The notes below the pieces were generated by a model. It made no database searches, was not told the origin of the DNA, and worked only from the letters and a program-made list of their open reading frames with translations. This document shows positions 10,601 through 21,275 of a stretch of DNA of 40,949 bases, piece by piece. Every line of letters begins with the position of its first letter. Position 1 is the first letter of the stretch. The position numbers were made by a program, and so were the translations under genes. Source of the DNA: Phoronis australis (taxonomy: Eukaryota > Phoronida > Phoronidae); the NCBI GenBank assembly GCA_002633005.1, contig NMRA01000002.1, positions 891,278 through 932,226 of the forward strand, read 5' to 3'.

Positions 10601-11391
10601 TGATCATTGCACTTAAAAAATTCACGAACGCTCAGATGTACAAAATTACTAATACTTACAATGAACCAAAAAGTTTTAACAAGACCCAATATTTTGACCT
10701 TCGGTGTGTTCCGAATATCTCCCAATGGGCCTATTTTTGGAAAGTCCACGTAAATGGGAGGGAATATAATATGGCCAACTTCAAAGTTTATTTGCAATGT
10801 TGGTTGCTGTAGCACACGACCGTTTCGGTCTATGAAACAACAATGTCCGGCACTGGCCGTCCAATGACAATTTGTCATGAGATTTGTTTCCCTCTCTACG
10901 CTCGCTGCTTTGTATCTCTATCAGACACACGAGCTGTTTGCTTGATTTGGCCTTGTGTGCGAAATATCGTGAGAACTATATTTCTTATAAAATCGGAAAA
11001 GATCAACTATCAACCTCATAGTTGATCTGGTAAAAACTCAAAATTACTGAGAAAGAGCTTTTAGTTACTACATGTACATAGCGACAACTATTTAAGGGTT
11101 ACGGACTAGTGGCATCTTCCTAATGATTTGTCGGGCAAAAATTGAAAACTCCCTGCACAGAACAAAGATTACATGCAGCAAAACTTCTCAAGACGTGACT
11201 TTAATATTGACCAATCACGTCGCGTAAAAAATCAAAGGTACTAGAAACGTGTCCCGGTAGGTCAGTTTTCGAGTTTAGTCTGAGCTAATATTTGGTTGTC
11301 AAGGGGTCCGGGTGTCTGCGTTGAAGAAGATTTCACAAGTCAAAATATCCACAAACTTTTAGCCCTGAAGGAAATGCTTTTAAGGATGATG
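10601..11391. other. Upstream region of the GPCR gene
   Basis: No coding exon is recognised. It presumably holds the GPCR promoter, a non-coding first exon and part of the first intron, but I could not locate a convincing TATA box or donor. An 11-base-pair perfect hairpin lies at 11000-11028. Confidence 0.4.
11000..11028. repeat. Perfect 11-bp hairpin with 7-base loop
   Basis: AGATCAACTAT (11000-11010) is exactly complementary to 11018-11028, with CAACCTC between. It sits about 400 bases upstream of the GPCR start codon. It is not followed by a T run and no role is known. Confidence 0.7.
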
Positions 11392-11409
11392 TTTTTCGTT
11401 TCATTTCAG
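11392..11409 (+). other. Probable 3' splice site before the GPCR coding exon
   Basis: The T/C-rich tract TTTTTCGTTTCATTTCAG ends in AG at 11408-11409, 19 bases before the ATG at 11429. This is a good animal acceptor and implies a separate 5' non-coding exon upstream. Confidence 0.55.
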
Positions 11410-11428
11410 ATTTATTCGACAGTCCAAG

Positions 11429-12451
11429 ATGGAGGATGTGAACTTGAGTAGGCCTACTTGTGAAACTAATGCAACCATCGAAGCATACACTGAGGCAGCC
11501 GGGCTTGTTGGAATAATTGTGCCAACAATATTTGCGTTTGTTGTGACAATCGGACTCCTTGGAAACCTTTTAGTTATTATTGTTGTAATCTCGAATCAGA
11601 GCATGCGCAACACGACCAATGCACTTATAACAAACCTCGCAGTAGCCGACTTAGCTTTCATCATTATCTGTGTTCCGTTCACTGCATATAGATATACAAC
11701 GCCTGTGTGGCCATTTGGCGAGTTTTGGTGCAAGTTTATGAACTATACTATGTTTACGTCGGCTTGGACTAGTATTTACACGTTAGTTTTGATGTCATTC
11801 GATCGGTTTCTGGCAGTCGTTTACGCTGTGCCTTCACTCAAGTTACGCACGCCGCGAAACGCAGGAATCTGCATTGGCGTCCTTTGGGTGGTAATGCTGT
11901 CAGTCAATGGTCCCGCCGTGTTAGTACATGGCCTCGAGAGCATGCCCTACACGGAGAATGGGGATTGCAAGTTTTTCCATTCCTGTGAGTTCAACGGAAA
12001 CCAGGTCTTCGTAACATGTTTTTTTGTCTTTGGATACCTTTTACCTCTGTGTTTGGTGTGCGCCTTGTATGGCTGTATGCTCAAACGTCTGCTTTTCGCA
12101 AAATCTCCAGGAAGTAGATCCGTTAAGGCTCAACCCAATTCCCAGAATTCGAGGAAGCGTGCCACACGCTTAGTGTTCGTCATCGTGAGCATATTCGCCA
12201 TCTGTTGGTTGCCCATTCACATTGTGCTCATGAGCATGGCGTACAACACCCAGGCCTCGACAAACGGGATAGTCTTTCACATTGCCTCTAATGTCTTAGC
12301 CTTTTCGAATTCGTGCGTAAACCCTATCCTATATGCATTTTTATCCGATAAATTTCGGCAAGGGTTCAATAGGATACTGTGCTGTGGACATTTATCCACC
12401 CATATGCCACTGAGACCACGGACCACTCTTGTTACCCAGAACAACGTGTGA
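11429..12451 (+). CDS. Allatostatin-A/galanin-type neuropeptide receptor (class A GPCR)
   Basis: A 340-residue seven-transmembrane receptor of the plasma membrane, expected to bind a peptide ligand and signal through G proteins. N-glycosylation sequons lie at N5 and N14. Visible class A landmarks are GN at 45-46 in TM1, LAVADL with D74 in TM2, WPFG in the first outer loop, C101 before TM3, DRF at 125-127 in place of DRY, C180 and C186 in the second outer loop, FAICWLP at 256-262 in TM6, and NSCVNPILYAF at 294-304 in TM7. A C318-C319 pair suits palmitoylation. The LMSxDRFLAVV segment with the FAICWLPIH and NSCVNPILYAF blocks is typical of invertebrate allatostatin-A receptors, relatives of galanin receptors. 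The coding region is intronless, and the start has A at -3 and G at +4. The ligand cannot be fixed from sequence. Confidence 0.92.
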   Translation: MEDVNLSRPTCETNATIEAYTEAAGLVGIIVPTIFAFVVTIGLLGNLLVIIVVISNQSMRNTTNALITNLAVADLAFIIICVPFTAYRYTTPVWPFGEFWCKFMNYTMFTSAWTSIYTLVLMSFDRFLAVVYAVPSLKLRTPRNAGICIGVLWVVMLSVNGPAVLVHGLESMPYTENGDCKFFHSCEFNGNQVFVTCFFVFGYLLPLCLVCALYGCMLKRLLFAKSPGSRSVKAQPNSQNSRKRATRLVFVIVSIFAICWLPIHIVLMSMAYNTQASTNGIVFHIASNVLAFSNSCVNPILYAFLSDKFRQGFNRILCCGHLSTHMPLRPRTTLVTQNNV

Positions 12452-12892
12452 AACAGCTGTCGAGATTACTGCATACTTGTCAAAAACGGCGATCCATAAC
12501 TTTGGCAATTAACATGTTCTAAAGTAGCGAGTAGCGACGGTTGCAGACTGGCTCCCCAACATTGCTCTTGTAAACCAGTCTCGAGCATGAGGCAACGAAC
12601 TACGACAGTGTCACCGTAGAGGCTCACAGAGTTACCCTAAAAAGGGAATAGTCAAGAGTAGATAAGCCACAGTTACTGGTGGAACGTGAGCCAATATCAA
12701 CAAATGGCGCAAAAGTGATGTCACTCCAATACAGTGCGCGTAGCTACACGTAGGTTTACTTCGGGACTGCTCCCGTTTTGTTCCTGGTGCATTTTCTCGG
12801 TGACGTGCCCATTGAACAAAGTGATGTGAACTGAAGTGATGTCAGAGATTGCACCCGCCGTGTCACGTTGATCCCGACTACTTCTTATTTCC
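12336..12892. repeat. Segment duplicated across N seam 12893, left copy
   Basis: Holds the last 116 bases of the GPCR coding region and its 3' flank. It ends exactly at the N at 12893. The right copy begins exactly after the N at the same point of the GPCR. The copies are allele-like, with substitutions and about 13 bases of net length difference. Confidence 0.85.
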
Positions 12893-12893
12893 N
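12893..12893. other. Single-N assembly seam
   Basis: An isolated N between two overlapping copies of the GPCR 3' region. Confidence 0.9.
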
Positions 12894-13009
12894 CATTTTT
12901 ATCCGATAAATTTCGGCAAGGGTTCAATAGGATACTGTGCTGTGGACATTTATCCACCCATATGCCACTGAGACCACGGACCACTCTTGTTACCCAAAAC
13001 AACGTGTGA
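12894..13009 (+). pseudogene. Second copy of the GPCR 3' coding end (probable assembly duplicate)
   Basis: Encodes the final 38 residues of the receptor, from the AFLSDKFRQ block to the same stop (13007-13009). The only difference seen is a silent CAG to CAA change. It has no upstream exon or start of its own. Because it starts at the N, it is best read as the other allele's contig end and not as a separate gene or true pseudogene. Confidence 0.8.
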
Positions 13010-13437
13010 AACAGCTGTCGAGATTACTGCATACTTGTCAAAAACGGCGATCCATAACTTTGACAATTAACATGTTCTAAAGTAGCGAGTAGCGACGGTT
13101 GCAGACTGCCTCCCCAACACTGCTCTTGTAAACCAGTCTCGAGCATGAGGCAACGAACTACGACACTGTCACCGTAGAGGCTCACAGAGTTACCCTAAAA
13201 AGGGAATAGTCAACAGTAGATAAGCCACAGTTACTGCTGGAACGTGAGCCAATATCAACAAATGGCGCAAAAGTGATGTCACTCCAATACAGTGCGCGTA
13301 GTTACACATAGGTCTACTTCGGGACTGCTCGCTGTGCATTTTCTCGGTGACGTGCCCATTGAACAAAGTGATGTGAACTGAAGTGATGTCAGATTGCACC
13401 CGCCGTGTCACGTTGATCCCGGCTACTTCTTATTTCC
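12894..13437. repeat. Segment duplicated across N seam 12893, right copy
   Basis: Matches 12336-12892 to the last base before the seam, including the 3' non-coding sequence. No AATAAA poly(A) signal was seen in either copy downstream of the GPCR stop. Confidence 0.85.
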
Positions 13438-16400
13438 ATTTAACCTTGGTCACTTTGCTCCCGGTTTTTATATGGTATAAACTGGGTACGAGACATCCTA
13501 GCAAGATGTAAGTGTTGCTCGAACTGGCAAAAGCAAACATTGCAAAAGACAAAATTGTACTTCAGATGTTTAATGTTCTTGGCATCAAGCAGCTCTGCCG
13601 TGGGAGGTTGACTGATGCTAGCGGAGTACTCAACGATTGCTGTTGTCATAACGACGACACTCTCAACGACAATACAGTGCCTTACAGCTCCGTGGATGAA
13701 ATTAAAAGCCGAAAAATATGAACTCACGCGGAATATTCGGCTCTGATTCGGCGGGTAGCATTCTTGGACCATTTATCACTTCTTGAATCAAAAGGCTAGT
13801 GCAAAGACACGTAGGTAAAATGGTCGCCCTTAAAAGTTCAGATGTCCTGTATGCATGTTATTTCAACGTTTCACTAATAAGACCATGCGAAACTGCTTTG
13901 TCCTACGAAAAAAGCAAGTTGTGTACATAGACCGCATGGACAAGTTCCGAGTATGTTTTATAAAAAAGGTAAAGGAAAGAGAAAGGTTTACGTATGTACA
14001 TATAAAATGTTTACGTTTTAATGAAAACATCGAAAGACTATCCACCACATGGTGGGATTCCTGCCAGTTCAAGAACATAATATACCACCAGCTGTTGCGG
14101 CTACACCCCTGATTTGGTTAAACTGTTCATTACAGTTGCATATTTGACAGTAGTTAGACATCTGCTGTTGTTTTAGGCTCACAAGTGGCATTGATTTTAA
14201 AGCGAGGCGCCGTTACTTGTTCCACTATCGAATAGTCCAGCGAACCCTCTCGCAACTTTACCCCTGGTGAAAACATGATGTCGGTGTTCCACTGTGGGCA
14301 TTCACTGCCAGCAAATTACATGTATGTGTATCGCACAATTTACCAGTCACGGTATACAAGAGACTCACGGCAGGATGGATTTTCCTTGAGTGACGACTTG
14401 CAGTGGCGGGTTTTGAGGGGAGGGGAAACGGGTGATTACCCCTTAAATTCTCCCAACTACGTGAAATCTATCACAACTGAGAGCCATATAGTCAAGGACG
14501 TCTCAAACTCTGATGGACTGCACGGACATGTTCTAGGTTACAAATCTATTGCAAGGATACCCTGCAAAGTGTACAGGAACAAACACCGATCTGGCTTAGG
14601 CCATCCGTCAGTTTGGTTGTAGTGCCCTCTAATAAAGTAGATCATATTGTGTTTTACAACTATCGTGGTAGTCATGATTTGCATATGGTCCTTTGAAAAG
14701 CATCTGAGACCGTGGTCTAATCGTTGCCAGTACTCAAGGTCGATCTTGAAAGTATTTTTTGACATTTTCCGTTTTACTTTTGTACGAACTCATTTGTCGG
14801 GTACTTATAACTGATACATATGATTTTCGTGTCCCACGTTCGCACTCGATGATTCCTAAATGCGAACTAAAAACTCAAGTAAAAAGACGAGGTTTCGAAT
14901 TCAGGCTCAAACTTCTAGCCTTGTTAATCAGGATTCACCAAGTGCAAACCAGGATTAGAGACTTATACACTTAAAGCATAATGTATTCAAGCCCAGACTA
15001 ATACACACTTATCCCTAATTAGCACGAAACTATGAGAGAAAAATGCCAAAGATAATTTCAAGCTCGAGAATCCGGACCCTGGTCGACATACCACGGGTTA
15101 TATAGCCTGACCTCATCTAAAATATGTTTAGTATTTGTCAAATGTAAAATAATAAAAGTTCAGCTTACTGGAGATTTGCTTATTTGATTTATGAAGGAAT
15201 ATTTTTGTTCTGCGTGTACCCTGCACTCTCACCTGTGTTATATGAGGTAAGTACCGACTTTCGCTCCAAATGGTCATGTTTTTTCTTCTATTGTAATTTT
15301 ACTTACAATTTTCTGTTGGGTGAAGAAAGACACCAAGAAGGGACTCCGACCTCAATGTGCAAAAACAGACGTTCGTATCCTTATAGACCTAAAACTGACC
15401 ATAGACGGATTGAATATAAACATGTTTACCTTAAAGTCGTAATTATCTGAACGATGTCATAGATTCCAGCATATTTTGAACAAAATCACTGAAGATTCAT
15501 CGTTATTTTTATTCTGCTGTCTCCTGAATTCCGCCAAACAGAAAATAGGTCACAAGATGGGATTCCCTGAGTAAAATAGGTCGAGTCGATAGCATGCTTT
15601 TATAATCTTCAAGCGAAACATTTTGATTAAAAAAAACCCAGGTTCATACCTCAGGTACACATTCGTCTTGTCCTAGACAAGCAGTCATCTCCGTTAGGTC
15701 TAGGGCTTTATACAAATCACGGAATTGGCCGTAACTGTTTACCTGAGAGTAGTGTTGGTAAAAAAATAATTACATCGTGTTCCCAGAAGGCTGAACTCAG
15801 TGTAAGAGGTCTTCCCATTAAACAGTTAAACTTGGATATGGTCTCTCAAAAAATGAAAATTGTGCACACTGTGCAACCGCGAATTCAAAGCTATGAAATT
15901 GCTATATCAAGTCAAACTTGAGAATTTATGTGGATAATGCCTACAGTGTACCTGCTATCTGTCCCTATGAAATCCACTTAATGCTGACCATAGTGTCCAA
16001 TGCTATGGTTTCTTACAATATTCAAAAATATTTAGTCGGTATCTTGAACAAATATTTTTGTGTTTAGTTTTCGATTAATCAAGCAACATTGCCAAGTTCA
16101 GCTGCTCGTGTGGCTGCCCAGTTTGATCCATCGTTACACCTATCGACATCACCTTTCGGCTTAAAGGATGTCCAAAAATGACGGGATATTCTTCTCGAGC
16201 AGCATAACGGCTGTCGGAAATTACACTCGCCAGAGCAACACCGTTTCACAATTCTCATCGCACAATTTCTTGAGAAATAGACTAAAATAAGCTTTACCCG
16301 ACAACATGCTGTTTGTCAGGTTAAGTGGCGACTTTGAAACGCAGACGAAGGTGTTCGTGTCAAGAATGGTGCGTTGTGATTGGTCAGTTAAGCCGTCAGT

Positions 16401-19184
16401 CACAATCCTGGCGATAAGTCAATTGGTGTCACCTACAACAACGTGTGCAACATCCTGCAAAGAGGCTGTCATAGTTGCTACGATGATTTTGTGGCATATT
16501 GTATTCAAAAGCGAGTTTTTCAACCAGAAATAACGCTCAAATAATTGGCGTTTCGGAGAATTTTGAATACCATTTTACACCACGGAGACACCCATTAGAA
16601 ATTCTGGTACCCAAATTCAGGCACTGTACCAGGGACCCCTGAAATGCACTTTATAACAGACTTCCCTTAAAAGCATGACCTTACTAAAATGACCTTTACA
16701 TGAATCTTAGCAAAATAAACTGTTGCCTTATGCCTTTATCAGAAACGGATGCAACTACCACCACTGTGACACGATGTTTTATCTACTCATTCGAGGCATA
16801 GATTATAGACAACAGATTCGCAACTCCAACATTTTCTTCCGTACTATCCAAGTGGCGGCGCCACTTTCCTCAATTATCTCACATTTATTTTACTGTCCAA
16901 TACAACGCAAGAAATAATTTCGGCATTGAAACGCTGTTCAAAATCTTAAGATAGTAGAACTGTTGGTATCGTGAGTACTTTTAGCAATGCTACAACCACC
17001 CGACCACACAACAGCCGACCAAGATTAGCAGACGACGTATTTGACGGAAATAACACCAGATAATTGGGCCATGTGTCGCAAGTGAATAATGACGTAACGT
17101 TATGCGAAAGAGCACAGATTTCGTCCATTGAAAGTATACGGAGTTGGCGGTGCATGCACTATATAGTCTATGAACAAGGTAATAATATTTCTCCCCAACT
17201 TTCTCGCACCCAGCAGTAGGGGTTCGACTCAATTTGCTAAATAGCCTTACAACAGCCGTTGTTTTACGACGCTTACTAATTTATGAAAAATTTTGAATTA
17301 TAAATTATTTCTATTCCAAAAAAGATCAATTTGGAATATGTTTATTTTGAATTATGTCTGTTATTTTGTCGTTTAATAATAGCGTGCAACAGCAACTTTG
17401 ACATCGCTGTCATTCTAAATGAGGCGAACACAATTGTGGGAATGACTTAATTCAAACGGCAGCTTTTAGTTTTTTAACAATTGAACAAGAAACTTCTTGC
17501 CTTAGTATGTTCTCGTCAACTTAACTTATTGCACATAACAGACCATGATCTTGAAATTGCGGCGCTTTTGGCAAGCATTCTTATGTGACGATGTTTGAGC
17601 TAAAGTCGCTCAAAAACAAAGTTTGTGACACTTTAGTTTTGTCTTTATTTCACAGAAAACACGATTGGCATCAAAACAAATCATAAAGTTATGAACGACG
17701 TAATCGTTTGTGCAAAAGTCAAAGCGCAAACATTTGAGGGAGTCAAGTAGAAAAAAACACGTTCATTTGTACGCTGACGTGAGAAAATCAGAACTAAACT
17801 GGGATATAGAACTGAAATCGTCTTTAAAACATAAGACTTACACAACACGGCGAAATTAAAACCTTTTCAAAATGATTGCGATTTGAGAAATGTCGCATCA
17901 GAAACACATATAAATTTTCTCATTTTTTACAACAGATGCCTCAGTTTTACCGGCTGTAACGGAAAATTATTATGGCGATTTCCAAATTTGTTGTAGTTTT
18001 TAGTTAGTCAAAGACCAAATTGCAAAAACAATCAGCGATAAATTAAAACAGTGTCGAACCTCCTCAAGTTACAAGGATAAAAGACCTATAGTATGGAAAA
18101 GGTGAAACGTTCCGTTTCCCAATCGTCGCGTGCCAAGTTGCCTGAAACAATCCTGACAGACACTCAAATACATGTATGTTCTCTAAAATTTCAGCATATT
18201 TGTAGACTTTGTTCAATCACAGGTTGTCCTTCTTTCTGTGATTTCATCATCATTGCAACTTCACGTATTTGCTTGATACATATCGATACTAAAATCTACG
18301 CCGAACTCTCAATTTCAATGAAATTAAACAGAAACCTTCATGTAATGCCCCTAATTTAATTACGTATTGATTTTCATCAAAACACGAGCTCAGTTTTCAA
18401 AAATACTAACAGAAATGTAAAAGACGCACTCAGATTAAACATAACGTGATATAAAATAGAGCATTAGGTGAGTAAAAAAGTCTGCAAATGCGCTGAAAAT
18501 TTAGGGCACATAGTTGAGCCCCATTAGGACCGGTTCATGCAACCGGCCACTGTAAACTCATCATGTGCATTGGGTCAAGTAAGCAAGTACAGTTAGCGAC
18601 ACGTATTGCCAATACACGTAAATGTTATCGACAGTTCAGACAGTCACAACCCATTCAACACAACTGTTTTATAATTTACATAAAATAAATACGCTTTCTT
18701 GCTGCAACTCTAATTGCGACACATCGTGTCTAAACTCTCTTAACCTATTTACGCCAATCTCTAGCATAGTAAATGTAGACCTAGAAAATTTAAACACGAT
18801 GTAACTCCACCACTTCAAAGCGATTTTAGGAAGTCGTAATTTTTTAACTTTGAAATCGTGTGTTACATGTAATCCACGCAGTTACGCCCAATTTGTTATA
18901 AGGACCACGTCAAAGTGAACACTTATGTTGCAAAAATAATAGAATCATAAAATATGGATTACTTTTCAGTTAACCAAGACCAAGCAACATTTTCCCTGCC
19001 AACTGTTGGACACACAGTGCAAACATTATGAACCGGCGCGTTGGGCAAAGAAAGGTAATCAGGCAATGAACAAAAATGAAAACGGTGTCAAAAATTAAAT
19101 GGTTGAGTTTTCCACCTGTTTAAAATGACATGTACATTGATTATAACTCTGCTTATTACAGTAAATTTCACGATTCTGTGTTAA
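13438..19184. other. 5.7 kb with no gene recognised
   Basis: A+T-rich sequence. The longest frames (for example 14275-14622 +, 13440-13772 -) have no recognisable domain, signal peptide or splice signals, and overlap open frames on the other strand. I see no inverted-repeat element or RNA gene here. An exon of an unfamiliar gene could be missed. Confidence 0.4.
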
Positions 19185-19938
19185 AAATACCTCGACAGTA
19201 AATCGACCGCCGCAGTATTTTGGAGCATAACAGACACATTTTGTGCGACAAAAGCTATCAAAACCTTTCAGTTCTAAAGATGACCCACTTATGCATTGAT
19301 TAGCGCCCTTCAAACGCGCGTATCGAGATCCACAAACTTTACAATACCGCTTGCAGAAATTGGGAGTCAGAAACTGCAGTTCCTGAAAGCTTCATGTAGC
19401 AACCGATTCTTGCTCCACAAACAAGGCAATACCTCTCAGTCTGGCAGTTGACCAGCATATATGCAGGATTATTTTCGCACTCGGAAGCATTTCTCGAGGA
19501 CCAGGCGTTCCTGCTTGCGTGTTTATCCGCGCAACCGCCGGAACCAGTAGACGCGTCGCAATTGTACATGGCCGCAATCTTGTAAATATCACTTTTAGAA
19601 AACTCCTTTTGTTCTCTAATGGCAGTTACGCTGACACCATTGTTGGAACCAATGCATGATGCTACCATAGTCGCATTGTGTAACGTAAATTAGTGAAGCC
19701 TTGGCAATGTCAAAGACACTTTTTAAATCAGGTTTGATAGTTTGCCAAACTACGGTAATGTAAGAAATGCGATCCGGTCGCGATTGTTCGTGATCAAATC
19801 CTATCCACTACTTGCACACTTTGGTGGCGTTCCACAAATGATTGTTGTGCATTGTTGTCTAGGACACAATGACTCGTTTTAGTGTCAAATTTAACAGTGA
19901 ATGCATCATTTCATGAACGACGCTTCCAAATGAATTAA
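19185..19938. repeat. Segment duplicated across N seam 20145, left copy
   Basis: Matches 20146-20900 closely. The right copy starts exactly after the N at 20145. The left copy's match ends at TTAA (19935-19938), where a TTAA-element end begins, while the right copy continues into the rest of the astacin pseudogene. Confidence 0.85.
19417..19938 (-). pseudogene. Astacin-ShKT pseudogene, partial copy
   Basis: Minus strand. It runs from the zinc-site helix (HEMMH) through the rest of the astacin domain to one ShKT-like domain. It carries the same two lesions as the longer copy: about 93 extra bases inside HExxHxxGxxH, and about 40 bases missing just after the SIMH Met-turn, which shifts the frame. 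The ShKT remnant lacks its second cysteine. Unlike the other copy it keeps Cys at two sites (GGC and VNC) and reads past the final Cys because GGA replaces TGA. It is cut at 19938 by TTAA-element sequence and is probably allelic to 20376-21275. Confidence 0.8.
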
Positions 19939-20144
19939 AGGAGCATGCCACCCAAAAAACAACCTAATTTGTATCAATTTAGGTCGAGTAGTTCTACTCC
20001 ATAACGACACGTACTGTACGGTTGCGTTACCTGACACCTGACGGCAGACGGAGGTGTTGAAATTATCCAATGACGTCATCGGTTTCACACGCAGTCTGTT
20101 CAGCAGTTCACAACACGGGTTACTGGTGTCAGCTTATCGCTTGA
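19939..20144. mobile_element. Left end of a TTAA element, truncated at the seam
   Basis: Begins AGGAGCATGCCACCC directly after TTAA and matches 365 to about 567 and 8010 to about 8208, including the TGACGTCA-containing block. It stops at the N at 20145, so the right end is not seen. In the allele-like copy at 20897-20900 the same TTAA is followed by pseudogene sequence, which is what an empty site would look like. Confidence 0.75.
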
Positions 20145-20145
20145 N
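20145..20145. other. Single-N assembly seam
   Basis: The left contig ends inside a repeat and the right contig restarts at the position equivalent to 19185. Confidence 0.9.
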
Positions 20146-20900
20146 AAATACCTCGACAGTAAATCGACCGCCGCAGTATTTTGGAGCATCACAGACATAT
20201 TTTGTGCGACAAAAGCTATCAAAACCTTTCAGTTCTAAAGATGACCCACTTATGCATTGATTACCGCCCTTCAAACGCGCGTATCGAATTACCACAAACT
20301 TTACAATACCGCTTGCAGAAATTGGGAGTCAGAAACTGCAGTTCCTGAAAGCTTCATGTAGCAACCGATTCTTGCTCAACAAACAAGGCAATACCTCTCA
20401 GTCTGGCTGTTGACCAGCATATATGCAGGATTATTTTCGCACTCGGAAGCATTTTTCGAGGACCAGGCGTTCCTGCTTGCGTGTTTATCCGCGCGACCGC
20501 CGGAACCAGTAGACGCGTCGCATTTGTACATGGCCGCAATCTTGTAAAGATCACTTTTAGAAAGCCTCTTTTGTTCTCTAAAGGCAGTTACGCTGACACC
20601 ATTTTTGGAACCAATGCATGATGCTACCATAGTCGCATTGTTTACCGTAAATAAGCAAAGCCTTGGCAATATCAAAAACACTTTTTAAACCAGGTTTGAT
20701 AGTTTGCCAAACTACGGTAATGTAAGAAGTGCGATCCGGTCGCGATTGTTCGTGGTCGAATCCTATCCACTACTTGCATACTTTGGTGGCGTTGCAAAAA
20801 CGATTGTTGTGCATTGTTGTCTAGGACACAATGACTCATTTTAGTGTCAAATTTAACAGTGAATGCATCATTTCATGAACGACGCTTCCAAATGAATTAA
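20146..20900. repeat. Segment duplicated across N seam 20145, right copy
   Basis: Allele-like second copy of 19185-19938. It continues without the TTAA element into the 5' part of the astacin pseudogene. Confidence 0.85.
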
Positions 20901-21275
20901 TGCACCATTTAGTGAGGTATGTTGTCTGGGACCCTCCGATTTTATCATTAAAACATGATCCCTTTGGTTGCTGTGCGGGCACCTATCTGACACACGTGCG
21001 TTGATGGCAGTGGTCTAAAGCTCTCTGGAGCACCGCGCGTGCAGTTGAACCCATGTTTCCAACAAGGACATACGGAATAACCCCATTGGACCAGCGTTTC
21101 CCTTGATATTGGACACCGTTACACTTCTTTGGCAAAAGCTTGTCACTTGCGTATTCATCTGCGTTTCCACCTCATGCAATAAATTCTTCAGGAGATATTC
21201 CCTGAACACCGTGAGTTTTTGAAGAGACATAGACCAAAACGAATGAGTTTAGAAATGAAAAAGAGACGACCACAT
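20376..21275 (-). pseudogene. Broken astacin metalloprotease with one ShKT-like domain
   Basis: Same strand and family as the two intact genes. The ancestral ATG-TGG start is at 21275, but the signal-peptide region is frameshifted. The next frame holds SPEEFIA and then a TGA stop (21172-21174), where the intact paralogue at 36228-37238 has CGA. The KRWSNGVIPY and NSFGSVVHEMMH blocks remain recognisable. The zinc site is split by about 93 extra bases carrying stops (20767-20862), and about 40 bases are lost after the Met-turn histidine. The single ShKT remnant has lost cysteines (RADKHAS, VNS) and ends in TGA at 20376-20378. No function as a protease is expected. Confidence 0.88.

Noticed and set aside
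14275-14622. 115-codon open frame as a gene
   Set aside because: No recognisable domain, no splice signals and ordinary composition for a chance frame in this region.
20767-20862. The extra bases in the pseudogene zinc site as a short intron
   Set aside because: A GT...AG pair can be drawn, but there is no donor consensus or pyrimidine tract, and neither intact paralogue has an intron there.
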